Assembly: GCF_001648895.1 (NCBI RefSeq) | Contig: NZ_LXUF01000001.1 | Coordinates: 248,001-312,000 of the forward strand | Reading direction: 5' to 3' | Source: Methylovorus sp. MM2 | Lineage (GTDB): Bacteria > Pseudomonadota > Gammaproteobacteria > Burkholderiales > Methylophilaceae | Length of the DNA: 64,000 nucleotides | Notes under the pieces: model-generated | The model's input: the letters and a program-made list of their open reading frames with translations, nothing else | Told to the model about the DNA's origin: nothing | The model's database searches: none | Translations under genes and position numbers: made by a program | Shown here: one piece after another, positions 17,789-26,696 of the stretch | Layout of the letters: each line of letters starts with the position of its first letter | How positions within the stretch are numbered: position 1 is the first letter of the stretch

Positions 17789-18402
17789 GGCGTGATGTAA
17801 AAATCTACTCACAGGGATTTAAACGGCAAAATGGTGTGGCGCTATTTGTTGTGTTAATCGTGCTTGTAGCCATGACTTTGGCCGCAATTGCTTTAGTTCG
17901 CTCGGTTGATACAACCAATATCGTTGCAGGAAACTTGGCATTTCAACAGGCTGCAACCAATTCTGGAGATAACGGGACTGAGCAAGCCATTGTTTGGCTT
18001 GAGCAAGCAAATAAGGATCCTGTGAGCCTTCATCTGAGTCAACTTGGGAGTGGGTACTCAGCGACGAGAGGAGCTCCAGCCGCTACATTTTCTTGGGATA
18101 CCGCAACTTCTGGTACAGGTGCAATTACCCCAGTGACTTTGGCAGCGGATGCTGCTGGTAATAGGGTTAGCTACATTATTCAAAGACTGTGTGATGCGCC
18201 AGGAAATCCTTTGGATCACAATCCTGTTACAGGCCCTAATTGCGACAAGCCTAGGCTAACTCAAGCTAATCTAGAAGGCAATTCAAATGTTGTAAATGCT
18301 GATCGAATATATCTTTCTAATGATGCATATTACCGCATCACAACTCGTATCGAAGGTCCACGTAATACTTTGAGTTATACCCAATTAATTGCAGCGATGT
18401 AA
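17782..18402 (+). CDS. pilX: Minor pilin PilX
   Basis: 206 residues. QNGVALFVVLIVLVAMTLAAIAL is the PilX N-terminal helix; it lacks the Glu5 of major pilins, as usual for PilX. AGNLAFQQAATNSGDNG and the closing YRITTRIEGPRNTLSYTQ are family features. It overlaps pilW by seven bases and is followed by pilY1, its functional partner at the pilus tip. Confidence 0.9.
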   Translation: MLRRDVKIYSQGFKRQNGVALFVVLIVLVAMTLAAIALVRSVDTTNIVAGNLAFQQAATNSGDNGTEQAIVWLEQANKDPVSLHLSQLGSGYSATRGAPAATFSWDTATSGTGAITPVTLAADAAGNRVSYIIQRLCDAPGNPLDHNPVTGPNCDKPRLTQANLEGNSNVVNADRIYLSNDAYYRITTRIEGPRNTLSYTQLIAAM

Positions 18403-18420
18403 GAATCTGAAGGAATGATC

Positions 18421-21400
18421 ATGAAGAAAACGATAGCATTGCATAAATTAACTAAGGTAATTATATGTTTATCATGGTTGTTTTTGGCGATTCCATCAGC
18501 TAACAGTGCTGTTACAGATCTTGCCACTCAGCCGATTACAAAAGATACATCTGCAAGCGGTATAAAACCTAACCTCATGTTTGTGTTAGATGACTCTGGG
18601 AGTATGCAGTCGGACTTTCTTCCAGATTGGGCTGACCCTCTGCTCTCTCTTCCATATTTGTTTAAGAACGCTTCATATAATGGCATCGCTTATAACCCTG
18701 GGATCTACTATCGTGCACCTGCGATGTATGATGCAGTAGGCGCCTTAGATACAACGACATATCCAAGCCAGACCGGAACCAGTGCGGCTGCGGGGGCGAA
18801 TACTTCCTCTAGCTTCCCGAACTGGACTGCTGTAAAGAATGATGGTTATGGGGTGCAGGCCACTACAACTGCCAATTTAGTTGATAAGGCACTGTTTTAT
18901 ACAACCGTTCCCGGTGAGTATTGCACAAGCCCACAATTAAAAAATTGCACTGCATCGAGTGTACCTACTGGGGCTTATACTTATCCAGCCCCATTACGTT
19001 GGTGTAATACGATGGCACAAGCGCTGGGCAATACTGCTGGTGCACAGAATGTTTGTCAGGCCGCACAAATTGCATCCACTGCTAACAATACAACGAATGG
19101 CATCACTAGCTATACTTTTGCACGCTCACCAGTCTTAGGTAAAGTAGCAACCATTACGTTTGGGGGTGCGGGTACTTTATCAATCACTAGTATCACTGGC
19201 GATGCTGGAGTGCGCATCAACGCAGCAACGATTACAGGCGCAATCACAACTAGTCCGGAAGACATAACTGCCTTATTAAATAGTATTGTTACCAACATTA
19301 ATGCATGTACTACTACTTTAACTGGGGGGTGTACTGCAACTGGTTACAGCGCAGCAACGGATGGGATTAGTCTTATCATGATTGCCTCCCCTGCTGCTGC
19401 AACAGGGACGCCAGTGGTGACAAGAACAGTGACGGGTAGTCCTACTGTAACTGGTACTGCTTTTAGCAATAATGGTATTGGCTCAGTTATTACAACTCAA
19501 ATTATTTCAAGCAATGACGCATACCCTTATCCTGGCACATCCACAAAGGCATCGACTCGCATAGATTGTGCAGGTACTACATGTACTTATACTGAAGAAA
19601 TGACCAATTATGCTAACTGGTGGGCATATTATCGTACCCGTATGCAAACGATGAAAACTGGCGCCAGCCTTGCATTCTCAACGGTTGATGATAAATTTCG
19701 CGTAGGCTATTTCAGTCTCAATAATGGTAGTAGCCTTGTTAACTCAAGCAATAGTGATTTTCTTGATATTAAAGCATTTAGCGGAGCACATAAACATGCT
19801 TGGTATGCTAAATTCTTCAATGCTACTCCTTTTGGGGGTACGCCATTGCGTACCGCATTGTCTAGAGCGGGTCAGATTTATGCGGGCACACTTGATAGTC
19901 TATATGACGTGACTATCACAGATCCTCTACAATATTCGTGTCAGAGTAATTTTACGATTCTGTCTACAGACGGCTATTGGAACGATAGTGTATTACCTAC
20001 ACGGCTTGATAAAACTACAGCAATTGGTCAGCAAGATGGAGATGAAGTTCGCCCATATTATGATGGCACTTTATATGATCGCACTTCAACGCAAACCCTT
20101 GAATCTAAGAAACAAGTGGGTGAAACAACATTTGTTATTAAGACACGTTCTATTCAGCTTAAAGCTACAACTAGCAGATTAACTAAGGCTGTTCAAACTA
20201 CTACGACATATCCTGCCCAAGTTCAAACCTCTACTTTACAGAGAAGGCAGTCGAGATTAACTTCAACTACTTATCCACTTCAACAAACAAAAACATACCT
20301 GCAAAGCACCACCTACAAGGCGCAGAAGACTACTATCTATTTGCAAAAAACCACCTATCCTCTGATTCAGACAACTAGGAAATTAACTCAGACTACTTAT
20401 CCCTTACAAAAGACCACTACCTATTTGCGAAAAACCACCTATCCTCTGATTCAGACAACTAGGAAATTAACTCAGACTACTTATCCTATCCAACAGACTA
20501 CAACGACTTTACAGAAGAAGGTGTATCCAATAACCCGCACGTCTTATAAGCTACAAGCGGCTGATAATTATGTACAAATGAGAACATCAGTCTCCACCAA
20601 TGGTGGCGACTCCTACGGGCCTTATTCTGAGTGGGCAAATGCAGCGACATGTACCGAAAATCTTGTTGGAGCCACAACTGGATCTGGTGCTAGTGCAGTT
20701 ACAACTAAAACACAATGTCGTTACTCTAGTACGACCTATATCCCTGATTTGACCTCATGCACAACTGCCAATCCTGCAGCTTATACAGGTACTGTTAGAA
20801 GTTGTACTTACCAGGCATCAACTACATCTACTGTCACTGCATGTTCAGTGGCGGATGGCACTTCACCGACTCCCAATACTCAAGTGGAGAAGGTGCAATG
20901 TGCTTATTCGGCAACCCCTAGTAGCACAACAAATACAAGTACTGCCTCTTGTACAGACGTAACTTCTTCAACTTTTGCTGAACCTAAAGTCACTTGTACT
21001 TATGGCGGGGCTACGACTTCCACAGTGAGCTCTTGTACAGTTGATACCACAGGTACGACTAGTGGTGGAGTCACCACTAGAGCTAGTTGTGCATACTCAA
21101 CTACAGCAAGCGGCACTACCCCTGGATTAAGTGCTTGTACAAATTCAACTACCCCATCTTCTGCAAACGGTACTGTTTGGAGTTCAGCACAAACTAGTTG
21201 TGCATATGCAGCCACTACTTCAACATCAACAGAGACAAGTTGCACTGTTAATACACAAGATAGCGGGGCTGCAAAAACGCAGGAAGTCAGCTGTGCTTAT
21301 TCAGGTACGATTGCCACGGGGCCAACGAATACAGATACTTGTACAGCTGTAAACTCATCAGGCACTAACGATGGGTCAGTGTGGGCTGGGCCGAGAACCA

Positions 21401-24400
21401 CATGTGCCTATGGCGGGGCAAGTACGGTGGCGGCCGCAACGTGTACTGTAGATACTACTGGCACTCTAGTGGGTGGTGTCATGACTAGAACATCTTGTGG
21501 GTATTCAACTACAGCAAGCGGTACTACCAGTGGATTAAGCGCTTGTACCAATTCCACAACACCATCTTCTGCAAATGGAACTCTCTGGAGTTCAGGTCAA
21601 ACCAGTTGTATTTATGCACCTTCAACATCAACATCAACAGAGACAAGTTGCACTGTTCATTTACAGGATGGCGGGGCTGCAAAAACGCAGGAAGTCAGCT
21701 GTGCTTATTCAGGTACGATTGCTACAGGTCCAACGAATACAGATACTTGTACAGCTATTAATTCATCAGGCAACACCAATGGGACAGTGTGGGCTGGGCC
21801 GAGAACGGTATGTGCGTATGGTGGAGCAACTACCGTTACTAATTTAAATAGTTGCACATCATCTACTGGAGATGATAGCAATGGAACAGGAACGCCTGGT
21901 GGCGTATTAAGTAATAGTACATGTTCTTATATGACGACCGGCACTACTGTAATTAAAGTTTCTTCGTGTACCCCTGTTGCACAGGATACAGTGAACTATA
22001 CTAATCAGGTGGTATGTGGTTACGGGAGTGCCGAGGTAACTACGGTTACCACTGGAGTTACCACACCATCAACTTGTAATCCAAATCCTCAATCCACAGG
22101 AGCCCCCTATTCTGCAACAGCTATAAGTTGTTTGTATCTCGCACCTACTGTAGCTTCAGATCAAGCAACATGCTCCCCTAAAGCGCAGTCTTCGTCATCT
22201 GCAACAGCATGGGAAGGACCTGCAGTTACTTGTGCTTATCAAGCCTATACTCCATGGGTAAATGCAACTGCAGCATGTACTACAGTTGCGCAGTCACCGT
22301 CTTCAGATGCCATTTGGCAAACTGCGGTAGGTTGTCAATATACGTCGCCTGTTGCAAGCTATGCTGATACTTGTACTGGAAATTCAATAGCACAAAACTA
22401 TGTCAATCTAACGGCTAAATCATGTACAACTGGACCATATGTGGTTGCAGGTACTTCTGCATCTACAATAGTAGATACTTGTACGCCTGGCACAACTTCT
22501 CCGGTTGCGACTAATCCTGGTACTGCAGTTACTGCAACGACATGTGCATACAATGCCGCCGTCACAACGGATGTGGGGTCTTGTACGAATGTTGCTGCTA
22601 CTTCTACTACAACCAATGGTGTTGCTGCGCAAACCGCAGTGACATGTTCTACTACTGACACTGGTTTCGTAGCTTCACCATCGTGTGCACCTATCGGAAC
22701 ATATCCTAATGGATATGATGGAACTGGAAAGATCGTAGTCTGTTCAAATACGGGCTTAACCACGAATGTCGCTGTGTCATCATGCAGTGCAAGCACCGGC
22801 AGCACACCAGATTGGATACAGAAAACCTGTTCAACGTTGTATGAAACTAGTCCGACTCCTGTACAAACCTGTGCTGCTGGTACTACAGGAGATACAGGTA
22901 ATAATAGTACTTCGTATATTGCAACCACATGTACGGTCACGTCCCCTACCGCGACCGTCAGTAGTTGTACTGCAGAATCGGTACCTACCGCGCCATATTG
23001 GAGAACCGTGACTTGTACATTGAGTGAGAATGGACCAACCAACACATTGGCCGATGTTGCAGAATATTATTATAAAACTGATTTACGGAGCACAGCGTTA
23101 AGTAGTAAATGTGATGGCACACCAGTTTCTACTGGTGCTACGGCCAATGATGTTTGTGAAAATGTTAACAATATATCTCAAAATATGCGTACGTTTACCT
23201 TAGGCCTTGGGGCTTCAGGGTTCATGCAATACTCTTCTAGCTATGAGTCGGGAGGAGTAGAAGGCAGCGCTGACTATGATGCTGTAAAGAACGGTACATC
23301 CGTTGACATTACAGGCCCTAATGGTGTTTGTGCATGGCAAAGTAGTGGTCAGTGTAATTGGCCAAAACCCGAAAGCAATGACCAATCAGGCATTGATGAC
23401 TTATGGCATGCCGGAGTGAATGGGCGAGGAGCATATTTTAGTGCAACAGATCCTGATTCTTTAGCCAGTAGCATCTCTAGTGCATTAGCAAGTGTTGCTG
23501 CTACTGAGGGATCTGCTTCTCCATCTACTACGACAAACGTTAATCTGACTGAAGGATCAGTGATCTACTCTGGAGTATTCACCAATGCCTATTGGACTGG
23601 TGATGTTTTGAGATATCAGATTAATAATTCCACAGGTGCTTCTAGTGATATTGCCGACTGGTCTGCACAAAACAAGTTAGATGTGAGAAGTGGTAGATTG
23701 ATATACACGTATGATAGTTCTGCTGCCAATGGCCTTAAAGAATTCACAGCTACGAATTATGCTGCTGACAGCAATTTCCTTAGACCACATATAGCAACTG
23801 GTGAATTGGGATTAACTCAATATATGTGTACTTCCCCGACGGTGTGTTTGACTGATACTGACAAAACTAGTGGGGAAGGGGCAAATCTCGTGAATTTCTT
23901 ACGAGGTACGCGTACAAATGAAGGGCTCTCTAACACTAAGTACTATCGTGTAAGGCAACATATACTTGGCGATATAGTCAATGCGCAGCCAGCTTATGTA
24001 GGTGTCCCGCGCTTTGGTTACGGAGATCTCGGGTATACCACCTTTGTGAATGCAAATGTCAATCGTAAAGCAATGGTTTACGCTGGAGCTAATGACGGTA
24101 TGTTGCATGCATTTAAAGCAACTGGCAGTGCAACCGCAGAGGCCGCAATTACTGCATTGTCCGCTGATCCAACTGATCCGCTCAAACAAACGGCTGTAGA
24201 TACAGCCATTGCAGCTGATGTTGCTGCCGGTGTTGATGGAGGAAGAGAGGAATGGGCTTATATCCCAGCATCAGTGAGACCAAACCTTTATAAATTAGCC
24301 GACAAGAATTACTCGAGTAAACATCAGTATTACGTTGATGGCACTCCGGTAACGGGCGACATATGTATTAATAATTGCGGTACAAGCTCCGCTGAGTGGA

Positions 24401-25611
24401 GAACCATATTAGTTGGGGGGCTTAATAGAGGCGGGCGTAGTTATTACGCTTTAGACATTACTGATCCAACTGCCCCTCAAGCTTTGTGGGAATTTAAAGA
24501 TACAAACCTAGGCTATAGCTATGGCAATCCTGCCATTGCCAAAGTTAAAAATGATGATGGCACCTTTACTTGGGCAGTTATCTTTACTTCAGGCTATAAC
24601 AATGTGCCTAATGCTGATGGCGCAGGTGGTGATGGCGTTGGTCGGCTCTATATACTAGATGCTTATTCTGGTACTTCAATTAGAGAGATATCTACTGGCT
24701 ATGGTAGTGCGGGATCGCCAAGTGGGCTGGCCAAAATTGCAGTTGAAGTTATTGATCCAGTATCTGATGCTTCTGCTATAGCAGCGTATGGTGCAGACTT
24801 ATACGGAAATTTATGGCGATTTGATATCAGCAATGTATTAGGTGCAAGCGGATATGATGCTCAATTGATCACTGTTTTGCATGATGAAGATGGTAACCGC
24901 CAACCTGTTACGACTATCCCGCAAGTTGGTAGGGTCAATGGTCAGACAATGATTTATGTTGGTACAGGGAGTTTCCTTGCCCTATCGGATGCGGCCATTA
25001 CAAGTACGCAAACTGTCTATGCAGTCAAAGATACTAAACTTGCGAATACAGACTCTGCAACTGCGCTTTACAGCAATGTGCGAGAAAGTTTGGTAGAACA
25101 GGTACTTACAAAAGTTGATGTGAATGATTATAAGTCGACCCGCACTATCTCAACCAACGCTGTAAATTTAAGTACTACAGGAGGTTGGTTCGTTGACTTG
25201 ATAGATATTGGTGAACGTGCCAATACAAATATTGACTTATCTGGAGGTAAAGTAACATTCACAACAAACGTGCCCAATGATGAAGCATGTAGCCTAGGAG
25301 GATATAGCCTTATATATTCACTTGACTATCGTACAGGATCGGTCTCTAGCTCTACTGGTATTGCTGGGGTTTTCTTATCAGACTCATTAGCGTCTGGTGC
25401 AACAAGTGTAGGGCTCTCACCAGGTAGTAATAGTAATAACGGAGGTAATGGTTCTGGGGGTCCTACCGATCCAAATGCTACAGATCCAACTAAGTCGCCG
25501 ACTTGTGCTCTTGTAACTTTGGCAGATGGTAATACAAGATGTATTAAATTTGCATCGGGTAAAACTACAAAAAATACACGTAGAGCATCCTGGCGCGAAT
25601 TGACAGAATAA
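18421..25611 (+). CDS. pilY1: Giant PilY1/PilC pilus-tip adhesin with repeat insertion
   Basis: 2396 residues, about twice typical PilY1. A signal peptide (LFLAIPSANSA) is followed by a von Willebrand A domain with MIDAS DDSGS (18589-18603), GGTPLRTAL and LSTDGYWND. About 1000 extra residues then follow (roughly 19990-23045): threonine-rich heptads, then about 24 modules with Cys pairs. The normal sequence resumes at LADVAEYYYKTDLR. The C-terminal PilY1 beta-propeller follows (GDIVNAQPAYVG, VYAGANDGMLHAF, ILVGGLNRGGRSYYALD, YGNLWRFDIS) and ends RRASWRELTE. ATG 18421 has GAAGGA six bases upstream, while ATG 18415 is too close. Last gene of the operon. Confidence 0.93.
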   Translation: MKKTIALHKLTKVIICLSWLFLAIPSANSAVTDLATQPITKDTSASGIKPNLMFVLDDSGSMQSDFLPDWADPLLSLPYLFKNASYNGIAYNPGIYYRAPAMYDAVGALDTTTYPSQTGTSAAAGANTSSSFPNWTAVKNDGYGVQATTTANLVDKALFYTTVPGEYCTSPQLKNCTASSVPTGAYTYPAPLRWCNTMAQALGNTAGAQNVCQAAQIASTANNTTNGITSYTFARSPVLGKVATITFGGAGTLSITSITGDAGVRINAATITGAITTSPEDITALLNSIVTNINACTTTLTGGCTATGYSAATDGISLIMIASPAAATGTPVVTRTVTGSPTVTGTAFSNNGIGSVITTQIISSNDAYPYPGTSTKASTRIDCAGTTCTYTEEMTNYANWWAYYRTRMQTMKTGASLAFSTVDDKFRVGYFSLNNGSSLVNSSNSDFLDIKAFSGAHKHAWYAKFFNATPFGGTPLRTALSRAGQIYAGTLDSLYDVTITDPLQYSCQSNFTILSTDGYWNDSVLPTRLDKTTAIGQQDGDEVRPYYDGTLYDRTSTQTLESKKQVGETTFVIKTRSIQLKATTSRLTKAVQTTTTYPAQVQTSTLQRRQSRLTSTTYPLQQTKTYLQSTTYKAQKTTIYLQKTTYPLIQTTRKLTQTTYPLQKTTTYLRKTTYPLIQTTRKLTQTTYPIQQTTTTLQKKVYPITRTSYKLQAADNYVQMRTSVSTNGGDSYGPYSEWANAATCTENLVGATTGSGASAVTTKTQCRYSSTTYIPDLTSCTTANPAAYTGTVRSCTYQASTTSTVTACSVADGTSPTPNTQVEKVQCAYSATPSSTTNTSTASCTDVTSSTFAEPKVTCTYGGATTSTVSSCTVDTTGTTSGGVTTRASCAYSTTASGTTPGLSACTNSTTPSSANGTVWSSAQTSCAYAATTSTSTETSCTVNTQDSGAAKTQEVSCAYSGTIATGPTNTDTCTAVNSSGTNDGSVWAGPRTTCAYGGASTVAAATCTVDTTGTLVGGVMTRTSCGYSTTASGTTSGLSACTNSTTPSSANGTLWSSGQTSCIYAPSTSTSTETSCTVHLQDGGAAKTQEVSCAYSGTIATGPTNTDTCTAINSSGNTNGTVWAGPRTVCAYGGATTVTNLNSCTSSTGDDSNGTGTPGGVLSNSTCSYMTTGTTVIKVSSCTPVAQDTVNYTNQVVCGYGSAEVTTVTTGVTTPSTCNPNPQSTGAPYSATAISCLYLAPTVASDQATCSPKAQSSSSATAWEGPAVTCAYQAYTPWVNATAACTTVAQSPSSDAIWQTAVGCQYTSPVASYADTCTGNSIAQNYVNLTAKSCTTGPYVVAGTSASTIVDTCTPGTTSPVATNPGTAVTATTCAYNAAVTTDVGSCTNVAATSTTTNGVAAQTAVTCSTTDTGFVASPSCAPIGTYPNGYDGTGKIVVCSNTGLTTNVAVSSCSASTGSTPDWIQKTCSTLYETSPTPVQTCAAGTTGDTGNNSTSYIATTCTVTSPTATVSSCTAESVPTAPYWRTVTCTLSENGPTNTLADVAEYYYKTDLRSTALSSKCDGTPVSTGATANDVCENVNNISQNMRTFTLGLGASGFMQYSSSYESGGVEGSADYDAVKNGTSVDITGPNGVCAWQSSGQCNWPKPESNDQSGIDDLWHAGVNGRGAYFSATDPDSLASSISSALASVAATEGSASPSTTTNVNLTEGSVIYSGVFTNAYWTGDVLRYQINNSTGASSDIADWSAQNKLDVRSGRLIYTYDSSAANGLKEFTATNYAADSNFLRPHIATGELGLTQYMCTSPTVCLTDTDKTSGEGANLVNFLRGTRTNEGLSNTKYYRVRQHILGDIVNAQPAYVGVPRFGYGDLGYTTFVNANVNRKAMVYAGANDGMLHAFKATGSATAEAAITALSADPTDPLKQTAVDTAIAADVAAGVDGGREEWAYIPASVRPNLYKLADKNYSSKHQYYVDGTPVTGDICINNCGTSSAEWRTILVGGLNRGGRSYYALDITDPTAPQALWEFKDTNLGYSYGNPAIAKVKNDDGTFTWAVIFTSGYNNVPNADGAGGDGVGRLYILDAYSGTSIREISTGYGSAGSPSGLAKIAVEVIDPVSDASAIAAYGADLYGNLWRFDISNVLGASGYDAQLITVLHDEDGNRQPVTTIPQVGRVNGQTMIYVGTGSFLALSDAAITSTQTVYAVKDTKLANTDSATALYSNVRESLVEQVLTKVDVNDYKSTRTISTNAVNLSTTGGWFVDLIDIGERANTNIDLSGGKVTFTTNVPNDEACSLGGYSLIYSLDYRTGSVSSSTGIAGVFLSDSLASGATSVGLSPGSNSNNGGNGSGGPTDPNATDPTKSPTCALVTLADGNTRCIKFASGKTTKNTRRASWRELTE
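20203..20559 (+). repeat. About 17 threonine-rich heptads (21-bp units) inside pilY1
   Basis: Contiguous in-frame 7-residue units; the 14 from 20266 are the clearest. Odd units read TTYPL-x-x (TTYPLQQ, TTYPLIQ, TTYPLQK). Even units read TT-x-[YKT]-L-x-x (TTIYLQK, TTRKLTQ, TTTTLQK). The real period is therefore 14 residues. An 84-bp (28-residue) block is also duplicated nearly exactly (compare 20351 with 20435). Confidence 0.9.
20650..23016 (+). repeat. About 24 modules with Cys pairs inside pilY1
   Basis: Each module follows [S/T/A]-C-[T/S], 12 to 26 mainly Ser/Thr/Asn/Gly residues, then C-x-Y or C-T/S, for example SCTVDTTGTTSGG...ASCAYST. Linkers of about 7 to 12 residues separate the modules. 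Pairing within a module would make a chain of small disulfide loops. Not a family I can name. Confidence 0.85.
21001..21816 (+). repeat. 408-bp tandem duplication inside pilY1
   Basis: Bases 21001-21408 and 21409-21816 are two in-frame copies of a four-module block (136 residues each). About 110 of the 136 residues are identical by eye. The next module at 21817 again starts with the same YGGA motif, showing the exact period. Confidence 0.9.
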
Positions 25612-25626
25612 ATAGTGATGGGTTTG

Positions 25627-25660
25627 AAAAAAGCGGTTATCTAAAAATAACCGCTTTTTT
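25627..25660. terminator. Terminator after pilY1
   Basis: 14-bp inverted repeat AAAAAAGCGGTTAT / ATAACCGCTTTTTT around the loop CTAAAA. A- and T-runs on the two sides let it serve both pilY1 and the converging DUF3108 gene. Confidence 0.9.
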
Positions 25661-25666
25661 TATAGA

Positions 25667-26686
25667 TTAGTTCTTAATTGATATGCTGAGTGTTGTCTGT
25701 ATGGTGACAATATTATTGTTATCTTTATGCCTTAATTTTAGTGGCAAGTAATTAAAGTCAGGGGATAACCAGATTTCTATTATTTCATCTGTATCATCAG
25801 CGATCAGAGTAACCTTTGATGCTCTTAATTTTCCTAGATTCTGGTTATCTATAAATGTTAATTCAGGCGGCTGGTAATGATACGAATGAATTGATCTTCC
25901 ATCAGATAATAATACCGCACCACCTTGGATTGACGGTGGAGACAGCATAAATTGATAGAGTAGGCTTTGTTTGTCCATAATATTGTCGGGAAGCCTGCCT
26001 TGACTCGGTGGGAAGTGTCCCGATACCTCACCAATAGCCATTAATGATGCGGCTACAGATCCTTGTCTTACATAAACTGAAGGGCTAAGAATATTTCTGA
26101 ACACTCTTCCCTTAATATTGATGCTCCAATTTTCATCGGAGAGTGTGTTGGGAATCTTCTGAATGTTTATTTGATAATGGTCACTATCTTCTGTAGTAAA
26201 TTGATGTAGCCCGTACCCTATTAATTTATTGTCGTTTTCTGAATATAACTCAAACTCCATTTCAGCAGATGTTGGTGGCATAAGAGTTTGAGAGGGAAGG
26301 CTCGATGATGGTATTTGGCTGTCTGCCTTGAGGTGCGTGAGACTACTATTTGGCAATTCGTTAGAATTATCCTGTTTTAAAGAGGAAATCTGGTCAGTGT
26401 TTTTATACCCAGAATTCTCTTGCGCAACCATCTTTGTATCTGAATTAATCAGATTAGATTTTATATTTGTGGGTTGAGTATTGTTAACAATATCTTCATG
26501 GCTGTTGGTCACTGAAGAATTAACTGTAGATAAGCTGACTTCTATGGGGCTTGTCCGTGCTATATTTGCACTAGTATGAACTCTAATCCCAGTTATCCAT
26601 GCTAAATGTAGTAATAGAGATATTAGTATTGCAATAAGTAGGGCGTAATTTTTGCAAGGAACATACTCGCGAATTTTCATTGGCAC
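25667..26686 (-). CDS. DUF3108-domain protein
   Basis: 339 residues. An N-terminal membrane helix (YALLIAILISLLLHLAWITG) precedes a Ser/Thr/Asn-rich linker of about 100 residues, then a beta-rich DUF3108 domain (MEFELYSENDNKLIGYGLHQF, PSQGRLPDNIMDKQSLLYQF, EIIEIWLSPDFNYLPLKLRH). Function unknown; such genes often sit near purine or glutathione genes in betaproteobacteria. It starts 10 bases after gshB. GTG 26686 or ATG 26680 could be used. Confidence 0.75.
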   Translation of the reverse strand: MPMKIREYVPCKNYALLIAILISLLLHLAWITGIRVHTSANIARTSPIEVSLSTVNSSVTNSHEDIVNNTQPTNIKSNLINSDTKMVAQENSGYKNTDQISSLKQDNSNELPNSSLTHLKADSQIPSSSLPSQTLMPPTSAEMEFELYSENDNKLIGYGLHQFTTEDSDHYQINIQKIPNTLSDENWSINIKGRVFRNILSPSVYVRQGSVAASLMAIGEVSGHFPPSQGRLPDNIMDKQSLLYQFMLSPPSIQGGAVLLSDGRSIHSYHYQPPELTFIDNQNLGKLRASKVTLIADDTDEIIEIWLSPDFNYLPLKLRHKDNNNIVTIQTTLSISIKN

Positions 26687-26696
26687 TCAATAAAAG

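Noticed and set aside
20203-20559. CRISPR-like or DNA-level repeat in pilY1
   Set aside because: Units are contiguous without spacers, multiples of three, and in frame, so they are protein repeats rather than a CRISPR array.
22398-23045. Long 215-residue open frame antisense to pilY1
   Set aside because: It lies wholly opposite the Cys-module repeats, where codon bias (rich in ACN, GCN and TGT) keeps stops out of the opposite strand. No ribosome site and low-complexity composition.
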